64,000 nt of DNA, from the NCBI RefSeq assembly GCF_000143415.4, contig NW_003314420.1:128123-192122 (forward strand), written 5' to 3'. Positions 45,109 through 55,680 of this stretch are shown piece after piece. Position 1 is the first letter of the stretch. Every line of letters starts with the position of its first letter. The notes under the pieces are model-generated. The model was given only the letters and a program-made list of their open reading frames with translations. It ran no database searches and was not told the DNA's origin. This DNA comes from Selaginella moellendorffii. Lineage: Eukaryota > Streptophyta > Lycopodiopsida > Selaginellales > Selaginellaceae. The translations under genes and the position numbers were made by a program.

Positions 45109-45749
45109 GGTTGTTCTTCACCAGGCTTCCACAGCACCGCCATGACCAAGCACTTCAAGAACTGCCCATTGTTGCAAGTCCCATCCCTGAAAACGCCAGT
45201 GTCACTGCGTTCACACTGAGATCCTTGAGAACTTCCCACAAGAACTTGGTCGAGAAGGCTGCTCCAGTCATCACGGGGATCCCATTATTGATCAAAGGAA
45301 ATCCTCCCAGCAGCGGAGAACATATGCATGGATCCACCTTGGCCGCGCCCAGCCAGTGGATTTGCCGAACAGCTCGCTCATTACTTGCCTAGCAGGGACG
45401 CCTTTGCTCAGCACGTGGACGTGATTGTGGTAAGTGCTGCAAATGTAGTCCTCCTTGAGCGTCTTGACAAATGCCATGGACACGGCCTCCTGTCCATTGC
45501 TGGACAAATACAAACATCTTGCTCCTAAAATACATCTGCCCAGGGATCATGTCCTCGTAGAGCCTCCTCCCTTGTCACGAGCTGGAGAGATTCCTTGGCA
45601 GGGGCCACTGTGGGGGGCGGCAGCAGCACAGCTGATCCATGGAAATCCTTGGCCCTCCTGCCCGCAAACGTGCTGCTCCTGGCTACCACACTGGAATCGC
45701 ATATAAGAATGTCTGCCAAACCATCCATAGCAGCATATCAGACGTGCTA

Positions 45750-46895
45750 CCTTTCTCCTTTCAAAGCTGATGGTCTTTGCAATGTATTGAAAATACCTGT
45801 AGTTACAAAAAAGAACTTTGAAAACTTTTATTACTTTCTAGCTCAAGTATATATAAATTTATTTCTGCCATTCCTGGAGAAAAAATTGTGTGTGTGTGTA
45901 TGCTCAAGACAACCTTACAGGTGAATAGTAGATTTAGACATTGATAGTTTTCTCAATTTCTTATTACAAAATGTTATTTTTAGGTTGGCCACAAAGTACC
46001 CTTTACTATATATAAGTCCTACATACATACACAACCAAAGTTGCACAACTAACGAACCAATAATGGAAACTTATTCTTTCCAATATATGACTACTCTTTG
46101 CTGTAATCTAATGGTTCACATTCACCATATAACTTGTTTTTAAAGAATGAATCCAATATTGTGTTTATAACTAATGTTTCATCTTTGATCCATAACAGTT
46201 TATTGCTATGAAGAATTTCTTAGATCCAACATATATTCTCTCTAATGCCATTCAGTGTCCTCACAAATTTTTTCATGAATGTAATAAAAATTGTAGCTTA
46301 AATAATCTATTATGCTTTGGTGTACTATTTCCCCCAGTGGTGCTGGGATCCCAGGTAGTACTCTATATTTAAAGTTGTTATTTTGGCATTGGTGTCACAT
46401 ATTCTATTTTTAGAATATCCATTTTACTTATGGTGGATGCTCCCAATCGGACGAACTAGATCTATGACACTCCAAAAGAATGGTTAGAACCTTAAACCTT
46501 TACCTCTACACTAAGATACTAGAAGTAAATCAAGGTAAGTTTTTTAAGATTGGAACCACTGCTTTCTTACTATTTTTCTTTTTGACATATAGAATACAGG
46601 GACGTCAAGTGAGCCACATAAGATAGTCAAAGGTAATTACTTCTTGTTTGACACTGATAAAGCATTATGTGATCACGCAGGTCCTTTACGATATATAATT
46701 GTCATGGCGGCATGGAATAGAGGGTGGAAACAAGCATTAATCATGAACAAATTTAAATTGGAACTGAGTGTGACAGCAAGTGTGAGAGATTTAATGTATA
46801 GAATAGATTTAATAAATATATTTTTTTACACATAAATATGTAAATTAATAAATAATTTTAAATATTAAAATTATAATATTATTTGTTCATTGAGC
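45750..46895. other. AT-rich intergenic DNA
   Basis: No protein-like frame or repeat copy recognised. Composition is much more AT-rich than the retroelements to the right. A TG-dinucleotide run occurs near 45888. Confidence 0.4.
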
Positions 46896-46899
46896 TCAA

Positions 46900-47276
46900 A
46901 GTTTTTTTCTTCTTCATTGTTTGAAGTGTCTTGGCTATGCCTCTCAAGGTCATTCAGTTTCTCTCTTACAACTTGGCACTTTCATCATTTTGGAACAGAC
47001 CAAGCTTCTATTGGATGGACTCCACCATTGGAAAGGCTTCCAAGACCCTTGACCTCTTTAGCAAGTAGGACAATCCCAATGTGTAGCTCCAGATTCATCA
47101 ATGCCATCATGGACAGTAAACACATTGCATCAGCATTGGACGAGACAGGGAGCAGGCCAAGTCTCATTAGGTAGTAGAGATTTTTCCTCTTTCTTGCTTT
47201 GTTTCTAAGCTTGCATCATTAGAAAGAGTTTGTTGGAGGATTTGAGTGATGGAGCTTAGAAGCTCATTGCTGGAAA
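46900..47276 (+). pseudogene. Unknown gene fragment, left of the LARD
   Basis: A frame at 46945-47065 reads LKVIQFLSYNLALSSFWNR, then YWMDSTIGKASKTLDLFSK before a stop, protein-like but unidentified. At 47220-47276, RKSLLEDLSDGA is followed by a stop, then KLIAGN. The last frame appears to continue on the far side of the LARD. Confidence 0.4.
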
Positions 47277-47281
47277 TATAG

Positions 47282-49167
47282 TGTGAGACACAAAATCCCT
47301 AGGCCCCAAAGTGGAGCCGGAAAGGGTGCCACGTGGTAGTGGCTGAAGCGAGAGCCAAACGAGTGTAACACGTTTGGACCAAAAGCTCTGACTTGAAAAG
47401 TCAAGAGCGGGAGTGGAACTCCCAAAGAAGAGCTCGAGGAACGAGCACGAAGCGAGCAAAAAGCGAGGCTCCAAAAAGGGACCCAAAAGGACCAACACAT
47501 GACACGTGGGAGTGTCCGAGATGGACTCGAGTTGGAGTCCGAAGTGGAGTCCGAGGTGGACCCGAGATGGACCCGAGATGGAGTCCGAAGTGGAGTCCGA
47601 GGTGGACCCGAGATGGACCCGAGTTGGAGTCCAAAGTGGAGTCCGAGATGGACCCGAGATGGAGTCCGAGATGGAGTCCGAGCTGGAGTCCGAGGTGGAC
47701 CCGAGATGGACCCGAAATGGAGTCCGAGATGGAGTCCGAGATGGACCCGAGATGGAGTCCGAGATGGAGTCCGACATGGAGTCCGAGATGGAGTCCGAGA
47801 TGGACCCGAGATGGAGTCCGAGATGGAGTCTGAGATGGAGTCCGAGGTGGACCCGAGATAGACCCGAAATGGAGTCCGAGATGGAGTCCGAGATGGACCC
47901 GAGATGGAGTCCGAGATGGAGTCCGAGATGGACCCGAGATGGACCCGAGATGGAGTCCGAGATGGAGTCCGAGATGGAGTCCGAGATGGAGTCCGAGATG
48001 GAGTCCGAAGTCGAGACCGAGACTGGAACCGAGACCGGGACCGAGACCGAGACCGAGACCGAGATCGGGACCGAGACCGAGGCCGAGGCCAAGACCGAGC
48101 CCGAGCCCGAGTCCGAGTCCGAATCCGAGTCCGAGTCCGAGTCCGAGTCCGAGTCCGAGTCCGAAGCCTGAGAGGGTGAAAGCCCAAAGCGTTCGTCTCC
48201 CAGACCCTGGGGGGTTTGGTGAGCTCCAAAAGTATAGTAAGGGGGAGGACTGCAGTGGAGCCAGTTTGGCCAGGAAAGGCCAGTTTGGCCCAGGAAGGCC
48301 AGACCCAGTGTTGGGTGATGAGCTGCCCACTGGGAAGTCCAAGACTAGAGTGAACACGGACCGACAAGCGGGGTAGCTTGGTGAAGTGTTCAAGAGCCGG
48401 CTCTAGTTCCCCCGGGAGATCGACTGGCCGATGCTCCCAGTCCAAGTGTGGGTGGCACTACCTACTTGGATACCTGGTGTGGCTCAACGGAACCCGCTCT
48501 AAGCCCATGGCTAGAGCACCCAAGGGCAGAAGGCGAGGAGAGTACCCAGGTGGCTCGCGTAAGGCCACGGTGTTCCGAAATGTTGTCCCAAAGGCCCAGA
48601 CTGTGGAAAGGAAGAGGAGCAGTCCTCTGGGGTAGTGACCAAGGACACAGTCACACAGTGAGGAAGTCCTAGAGGATAGTGGGACTTAGTGGTCGGGCCT
48701 GTGGGCCTCGACCCAGTGGCAGTGTTGGTAAACACGGCCAGGGGCAGAAAGGGACTTGGTAGGAACTGACAAAGGGACTTTGGGGAAGGCGATTCCCCAG
48801 GTCTGTGGGCATCCTAAGGATGCTAAGGAGTGGATCTAGGATGACCACTCGTGAACAGATGGCCCAGTCTTGGAGAGATAGGATGGTGATGCAAGTGGTA
48901 TTGGACCACTAGTCCAGCAAAGGTGAATGGGCATGGCCTTAGCGTAACGGGCCGAGATGTCAGTGGTACCTTTGGGTGTCGGTCTTCGGACCGGACACGT
49001 GGAGCACTTGGACCAGGTGCAAGTGTTGAGTGGCATGGATGCCATTCTTGGGGCTAGCAAGTCCCAAGTCCTGAATTGGACTAATGGAGGTTGTGAATGA
49101 GACTCCTCCAAATGGTCGGAGGTGTGGTTAAGTGACTAAAGTAGAATGGAAAAATTAGTCGCTTACA
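47282..49167 (+). repeat. Left LTR of the LARD
   Basis: Contains a GAGTCCGAGATGGA/GACCCGAGATG array (about 47513-48172), then the GGTGAAAGCCCAAAGC module and CCAAAAGTATAGTAAGGG. Frames of up to 393 codons cross the array on both strands; none has protein-family character. Confidence 0.93.
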
Positions 49168-49184
49168 ACTTGGTATTGGAGCTG
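49168..49184 (+). promoter_or_regulatory. LARD primer-binding site
   Basis: ACTTGGTATTGGAGCTG immediately after the LTR, tRNA-iMet-like with an offset of three bases. Confidence 0.75.
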
Positions 49185-51716
49185 TTCCTTAGTCCGACTT
49201 TTATTGGTGCTCAAGTATATCACCACTAGTGTTGGCATCGGAAGGTCCGAGGAGTGGGCCTATCCTTGAGGAGTAGCAAGTCGGGAAGACATGGCTCTCC
49301 ATTACAGTTCATGTGTGAACTTGTAGACGAGGTGGTGGATAGAAAAGGGCCAATAATGGAACGACTTTGGGATCTTGGGAACAGTATATGGTTTTCCTCA
49401 AAGAGTTGAGGATGTGATCCAGATGAGCGTTTCACTTAGCAAACTGACTAATGTAGTTGCGGTAAACAACTACAGTTGGGATCACGGGAAAGATAAAGAC
49501 TCCAAAGCAATAAAGGAGTCACAAGATTTTCCTCATATAGTTGAGGTTGGTGCTCATGAATGTGAGACCAGAAGTAATGACCGTGGGAGGTCAAATACGG
49601 AAGAGGACTCAAGTCCTTGAAAAGGTAGCCGGGGCTACCTCTAATAAATGCTGGAACAACCCCAGGAGTTGGGGGTGTATTAAGTGGATGAGTTGGTGTT
49701 CTCATCACATGAACAAGTAGTCCTAAGGGGCAAAGGTTGCCCCCAGAGAACAAAATCAAGTGTCGGAGTAACACTTGTGAAAATAGTCCTTTTGAGTAGG
49801 ACAGGAATGCAAGAAGAAGTGTATTCCAGTGAGCTAGTGCCTCACAAGTAGGACCTTAAGGGTCTATGGATTAACCAAGTCCAAAACTGCTTGATGACTC
49901 AAGTAGAGTCAAGGAATGGTCCTAAAATGACTGATGGAAGCATTTGGACTGAGGTGTGTTGTACCCCACAAAGGATGGGGGGGATCATAGGATCCAAGGA
50001 TGAGAACAGAGGGTATCTCATCGATGGCAAAATGTGCAATGCTAAAGTTATGGGAAAGGTGTTCTCAGAAGAAAACAACTTTGATACAAAGTTGCGTGTG
50101 ACCGCTATGGTGCAGTGCTAACGGATGGTTGGCATGAGAAAGAGCGGTGTTGGTCTTGGCAAAGACATAAACACGAAGGGGAAGTGTCATAGAGGTAGGC
50201 TCGTGGAGCCGATGGTGTGGAGACACCAAATGTGCCAAGGTGTGATACCTTGAGGCTATGTTGGTGGGTTCATGAGAACCCCTTGCCAAAGGAATCCCAA
50301 TGGAAATGGGAATGGCATAGCCTAAGCTGCAGAGCATGCAGTTGGAGTGTGGTGACCCAGATAATGATGGAGGTGTGAAAGCACCAAACAATGAGTTGTA
50401 GAACTTGACAACTATGAGGAAACTAAGCAAGAGGTGCAAAATAACTGGTTGAACGGGTAGAAGGTAGCTACCCAAGACTTCTTAATAGCATAGGGAAGTC
50501 GGATACACCCTTACGGGGGATAAGTTGCTTGTGTTGCGATATAGTAAGTCAATGTCATAAAAGGAAATACTCATTGTCAAGAAAGCCATCATTGGGACAC
50601 CCGAACACTCTAGAACACCAGAAGGTGGTGTTTGATGTCGCGAGGGCAATGGATAAGGCCCAGGGGACTAAGTCCCTAGTGAATGATGGATAGAAGGTGC
50701 TATCCAAATGTCCAAGGTTGCGGAGACAGGAGAAAGACTGTCTGCCCGAGTTGGACAAAGCCAAAAATAGAACTTTGGCAAGGCTAGTGATGGGTATGTA
50801 AAGGCCCATAAGCAACAATGTAATCCCAGTGTGTGGGGTTACAAGGTGAGCGTACCCGGATTGAGGAACCACTCCCTGGGCTATTGGGTTGGTTCATCCC
50901 TAGGAATCCTTGCTAAGGCGTGATAGAAAGTGCAAAGCTATCCTCCTGGTCTGGAGGAGAATGACCGAAGGAAAGGTGCAAAGCCAAAAGCAAGAAGTAA
51001 GGGGATAGAACCGAACCATAGGAATCGAAGGGCATAACCAAGGTTGGTTATGCCAGCTGGGAGTGGAGAATCAAATGGGGGGCTCGAGGGTGTTGCCGCT
51101 AGCAACCGTGATGCCATGGAGAGTCTAAAATATGAAATTGTCCATGTTAGACTATGTGGCATTTGGAAGGCTTGCAAAAAGGGAGGCCTTAGCAAGCTAA
51201 GGGACAGAGTTCCTTCAAGGTTCCCAAAGACGATTCTAGGTAGCTTAGTACCTAGAAAGGCCAAGTTTAAATGGTTCATGCAACGCGCGAAATCAGAGTG
51301 GCGCAGCAGAAGCGTGGTCTTGAAGCTTGCCATGAGGCAAGGCTATCAAGGTTAGGGAAGTAGTTCCCGAGTGTTCAAAGAGAGAGCTTTGAACGAAAGT
51401 CGATGGTCAAGGACTTTCACGCTTATGCAGGAACCATGTTACAGTGGTCGGAGGACTTGCCAAGCGAGATTGGCACGTCGGGGGAACAAATACCCTAGTT
51501 GAAGGTGATAACCTCAAAAAGGGTGGGCCATGGGGCCGAGCATGGAGGAGTCCATGCATGATCACAGACATGTCAAGTGAGAGGACTTGGCAGTGTGGAG
51601 GATCTAGGTTCCTAAGCTGTGATCTGTAGCGCGCTTTAAAAATAAGTTGGTGCACCGGCGTGGGGAGTCACGCCAGGCATCTTGTGTGATGCCGTCCGTA
51701 GATGCATATACGGAGG

Positions 51717-51769
51717 TTGGGTTCGAGTCCCGACCCTCTAGTGCTTGGGTTCGAGTCCCAAATCACTAG
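51717..51769 (+). repeat. Two tRNA-T-arm-like hairpins in the LARD interior
   Basis: TTGGG-TTCGAGT-CCCGA and TTGGG-TTCGAGT-CCCAA, each a 5-bp stem with a 7-nt loop. The second (51738-51769) is extended by an outer CTAGTG/CACTAG stem. The GGTTCGAGTCC core equals a pol III B box. Reverse copies occur at about 31390-31435. Confidence 0.6.
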
Positions 51770-53264
51770 GGCGTGGTGATGGTTTGGAATATGAGGACAC
51801 TCATATTTCGGTGGTCATGGACTCTCAGTGGGGAGACTGGTTTGGGCACACTGCCAAGCGAGGGATGCCTCAGAGTCGTGATGCATGGTTAGATTGCTTA
51901 GAGTGAAAGCTCGGCATATCTAACTTGAACGCTTTGGTGCAAGTGGCACCAAGGACGTGGTGAGTGAGATGGGGACACCTAATCTCAGTTGCTATGGACC
52001 CTTGGCTGGAAGGGCTGGCTTGGGCACACCGCCAAGTGTGGGGGATGCCCCCGGGGTCGTAGTTAACAAGTTAAAGGTTTAGAAGACCTAGTACCTATTG
52101 GCAAACCTATTAAGGTGCCGAGGTGAGATCACTAGGTGATCTTGTGGCTAAATAAGGACAAGGTCCTTGTTTGGGTTAAGGAATAAGGTTCCTAGTTCAA
52201 AGTGTTGATTTGAACTATTGAGGATGGTGTGGCTTGGTCAAGGTGACCAAGTGGGAAAAGCACCTTAAGGAAATGAGCTATGTCATTGCGATGGCATAGT
52301 GTGTCCAAGGAAAGTAGTCTCTAAAGAGACCCATGAGAGGGTCACAAAGGTGGGCCGAGGATAGAGCCCACAGTAGAAGATGATAAAATAGACTTACTAG
52401 GGGTGAACACCCTAGTCTTGGCAAAGCAGAGCCTTTGCTATGGAATCAAAAGAATACCTCAAGGAGGGAGGTAGAGATTCGATGTTGCTTGGTGCAACAA
52501 TCAATGGATAGGAGCAAAAGATGAGTGGCCAAGATAGGGCCGTGGAATCCCTTGGAAGGAATCCAAGTGACAAAGTTAGGCGAGGAACACTAATGTGTTG
52601 GACACTAACAAATTGCGGGAAAGGAAGTGTGTTTCCAAGGATGGATTCCGAATTGCTCCGATTTGGCAAAAGTGGAAGCTCCAAGGGAGGGAGCAGTAAG
52701 GTAGCCAAATGATAGGGCAATGGACAACCCTAGCACAAGGTGTGATAAATGGAACTTAGTGCCCAAGGTGGCACGAAATAGAAGAGAGGATGATGGTGCC
52801 CTCAAGTAATGAACTTCCTAGGATAGGGAAGTGGAGTTGCACAATCTGTGCAATGCAAGGTGTTGAAGACACCTAGGAAATTGACTTCAAGAAGTCAAAG
52901 GTAAACGTTCCAAAGTGCAAAGGTAGATCAATGGAATCTATGACTACTCAAGAAGAAGTAGTGGGATTGACTTAGAGAAGGGTCTCTAAGAGGTTTAGCG
53001 AGAACTAAACCAATAAAAGGAGAGAACCACTACATGTGGTCCAATCAGTCTCTAAGTTGGGAGACTACCCTCCTTAAAGGATAGGCAAGGCCTGGTGAGC
53101 CTTTGGTGTCAAACCATTGAGGCATATGCAAAAGGCATGGTGAGCCTTCAATGTCAAACCATTGACAAATATTGGCTAGGTGCCAAGGATGGAAATGGTA
53201 ACACATGCGAGTGTTACTCTACAAAATGGTTTACCGTTCGATGAGGACATCGAACTTTGTCTAT

Positions 53265-53276
53265 GGGTGGTGGAGT
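53265..53276 (+). promoter_or_regulatory. LARD polypurine tract
   Basis: GGGTGGTGGAGT directly before the right LTR; the site expected to prime plus-strand DNA synthesis. Confidence 0.6.
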
Positions 53277-55144
53277 TGTGAGACACAAAATCCCTAGGCC
53301 CCAAAGTGGAGCCGGAAAGGGTGCCACGTGGTAGTGGCTGAAGCGAGAGCCAAACGAGTGTAACACGTTTGGACCAAAAGCTCCGACTTGAAAAGTCAAG
53401 AGCGGGAGTGGAACTCCCAAAGAAGTGCTCGAGGAACGAGCACGAAGCGAGCAAAAAGCGAGGCTCCAAAAAGGGACCCAAAAGGACCAACACATGACAC
53501 GTGGGAGTGTCCGAGATGGACTCGAGTTGGAGTCCGAAGTGGAGTCCGAGGTGGACCCAAGATGGACCCGAGATGGAGTCCGAAGTGGAGTCCGAGGTGG
53601 ACCCGAGATGGACCCGAGTTGGAGTCCAAAGTGGAGTCCGAGATGGACCCGAGATGGAGTCCGAGATGGAGTCCGAGCTGGAGTCCGAGGTGGACCCGAG
53701 ATGGACCCGAAATGGAGTCCGAGATGGAGTCCGAGATGGACCCGAGATGGAGTCCGAGATGGAGTCCGAGATGGAGTCCGAGATGGACCCGAGATGGAGT
53801 CCGAGATGGAGTCCGAGATGGAGTCCGAGGTGGACCGGAGATAGACCCGAAATGGAGTCCGAGATGGAGTCCGAGATGGACCCGAGATGGAGTCCGAGAT
53901 GGAGTCCGAGATGGACCCGAGATGGACCCGAGATGGAGTCCGAGATGGAGTCCAAGATGGAGTCCGAGATGGAGTCCGAGATGGAGTCCGAAGTCGAGAC
54001 CGAGACCGGAACCGAGACCGGGACCGAGACCGAGACCGAGACCGAGATCGGGACCGAGACCGAGGCCGAGGCCAAGACCGAGCCCGAGCCCGAGTCCGAG
54101 TCCGAATCCGAGTCCGAGTCCGAGTCCGAGTCCGAGTCCGAAGCCTGAGAGGGTGAAAGCCCAAAGCGTTCGTCTCCCAGACCCTGGGGGGTTTGGTGAG
54201 CTCCAAAAGTATAGTAAGGGGGAGGACTGCAGTGGAGCCAGTTTGGCCAGGAAAGGCCAGTTTGGCCCAGGAAGGCCAGACCCAGTGTTGGGTGATGAGC
54301 TGCCCACTGGGAAGTCCAAGACTAGAGTGAACACGGACCAACAAGCGGGGTAGCTTGGTGAAGTGTTCAAGAGCCGGCTCTAGTTCCCCCGGGAGATCGA
54401 CTGGCCGATGCTCCCAGTCCAAGTGTGGGTGGCACTACCTACTTGGATACCTGGTGTGGCTCAACGGAACCCGCTCTAAGCCCATGGCTAGAGCACCCAA
54501 GGGCAGAAGGCGAGGAGAGTACCCAGGTGGCTCGCGTAAGGCCACGGTGTTCCGAAATGTTGTCCCAAAGGCCCAGACTGTGGAAAGGAAGAGGAGCAGT
54601 CCTCTGGGGTAGTGACCAAGGACACAGTCACACAGTGAGGAAGTCCTAGAGGATAGTGGGACTTAGTGGTCGGGCCTGTGGGCCTCGACCCAGTGGCAGT
54701 GTTGGTAAACACGGCCAGGGGCAGAAAGGGACTTGGTAGGAACTGACAAAGGGACTTTGGGGAAGGCGATTCCCCAGGTCTGTGGGCATCCTAAGGATGC
54801 TAAGGAGTGGATCTAGGATGACCACTCGTGAACAGATGGCCCAGTCTTGGAGAGACAGGATGGTGATGCAAGTGGTATTGGACCACTAGTCCAGCAAAGG
54901 TGAATGGGCATGGCCTTAGCGTAACGGGCCGAGATGTCAGTGGTACCTTTGGGTGTCGGTCTTCGGACCGGACACGTGGAGCACTTGGACCAGGTGCAAG
55001 TGTTGAGTGGCATGGATGCCATTCTTGGGGCTAGCAAGTCCCAAGTCCTGAATTGGACTAATGGAGGTTGTGAATGAGACTCCTCCAAATGGTCGGAGGT
55101 GTGGTTAAGTGACTAAAGTAGAATGGAAAAATTAGTCGCTTACA
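53277..55144 (+). repeat. Right LTR of the LARD
   Basis: Matches the left LTR nearly base for base; array at about 53508-54148. Confidence 0.93.
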
Positions 55145-55149
55145 TATAG

Positions 55150-55540
55150 GTGAAGTGGTAGGTGCTCATTACTTTTTATCTCTTTTACCTTGTGTGTTTT
55201 GGTTCTGCTGCTCATAGGGTGTGCTAGGATGATGTCCAAGGCTAGAGGTGGCACTAATGAAAATATTGAAGAAACAATCACAAAATTTTTCTCAAGCAGC
55301 TTGAGGCAAGCTTTCCTTCTGCAAGATGAGACACTCTTACCAGTTGAGGTATGTTCACGACTTTACTATTTATTTGATCTATATGGATCTTCTCTCTACA
55401 GGCAAGGCTGAGGCCAAGTGTGAAGAAGCTTCTCCCAATACTGAAGAACACCATGAGATGCTAGAGATGTTATGTTTTGGAGCACTACCACGTTTCCATC
55501 TGCTTTCATGGGATATGGACAGATTAGAATGAGCATGGGA
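55150..55540 (+). pseudogene. Unknown gene fragment, right of the LARD
   Basis: GTGAAGTGGTAGG looks like a continuation of KLIAGNIGEV into a GT intron that ends CTCATAG at 55217. Then a frame reads ARMMSKARGGTNENIEETITKFFSSSLRQAFLLQDETLLPVE (55224-55350), a GTATGT donor, a CTACAG acceptor (about 55402), and ARLRPSVKKLLPILKNTM before a stop. Clear exon structure with short introns, but I do not recognise the protein. Confidence 0.45.
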
Positions 55541-55542
55541 GT

Positions 55543-55680
55543 AATCATTTGAAAATGGTGAAATAAAACTCATGTTAGTGCAGATGGAAAATGGTTTGTT
55601 TACAAGCAAAGAACATGTACTAAAAAAACCATTTTCCATCTGCACTAACATGAGTTTTATTTCACCATTTTCAAATGATT
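55543..55680. repeat. Perfect 55-bp inverted repeat (hairpin)
   Basis: Arms 55543-55597 and 55626-55680 are exact reverse complements, with a 28-nt loop. The arm begins AATCATTTGAAAATGGTG. Confidence 0.9.

Larger units (their letters stand above)
42908..45740 (-). pseudogene. Plastid-type pyruvate dehydrogenase E1-alpha pseudogene
   Basis: Pieces from right to left: SLQLVTREEAL (45580), NGQEAVSMAFVKTLKED and VHVLSKGVPARQVMSELFGK (45490-45380), SPLLGGFPLINNGIPVMTGAAFSTKF (45320-45250), CNNGQFLKCLVMAVLWKP (45180-45120), VENNL-AIGMDHF (44340-44300), GFCMHGVH then IDGMDVLKV (44265-44250 and 43390-43350, split by a TRIM), ECEAYRS (43310), YLLEERLASEVELKAIEKKI (43125-43060), FADALFLPPHSQLLENV and DPAFT before TAG (42908). 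E1-alpha binds thiamine diphosphate and decarboxylates pyruvate. The lone full order of blocks proves the family; the LEERLASE and PP-SQLLENV wording is plastid-like. Many frameshifts and stops. Kelch sequence and a TRIM interrupt it. Confidence 0.85.
47282..55144 (+). mobile_element. Complete family-A non-autonomous LTR retrotransposon (LARD), TSD TATAG
   Basis: LTRs 47282-49167 (1,886 bp) and 53277-55144 (1,868 bp) are almost identical, with a few substitutions and a small tandem-array length difference. They start TGTGAGACAC and end GTCGCTTACA. TATAG is duplicated at 47277-47281 and 55145-55149. PBS ACTTGGTATTGGAGC follows the left LTR (49168) and GGGTGGTGGAGT precedes the right one. The 4.1-kb interior (49168-53276) shows no gag, protease, RT or integrase. 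Its last 300 bp before the right LTR match the sequence after the chromovirus pol at 24473. Long LTRs plus a long non-coding interior define a LARD. Near-identical LTRs imply a recent insertion. Confidence 0.95.

Noticed and set aside
47513-48172. Resemblance of the arrays to a CRISPR or centromeric satellite
   Set aside because: There are no unique spacers, and the arrays occur only inside LTRs at a fixed position; they are not long satellites.
51717-51780. Possible tRNA genes at the GGTTCGAGTCC motifs
   Set aside because: The hairpins lack other tRNA arms and are repeated in tandem within a retroelement interior.
53214-54422. A 402-codon minus-strand frame
   Set aside because: Entirely LTR and array of the LARD, low-complexity, and overlapped by equally long plus-strand frames.
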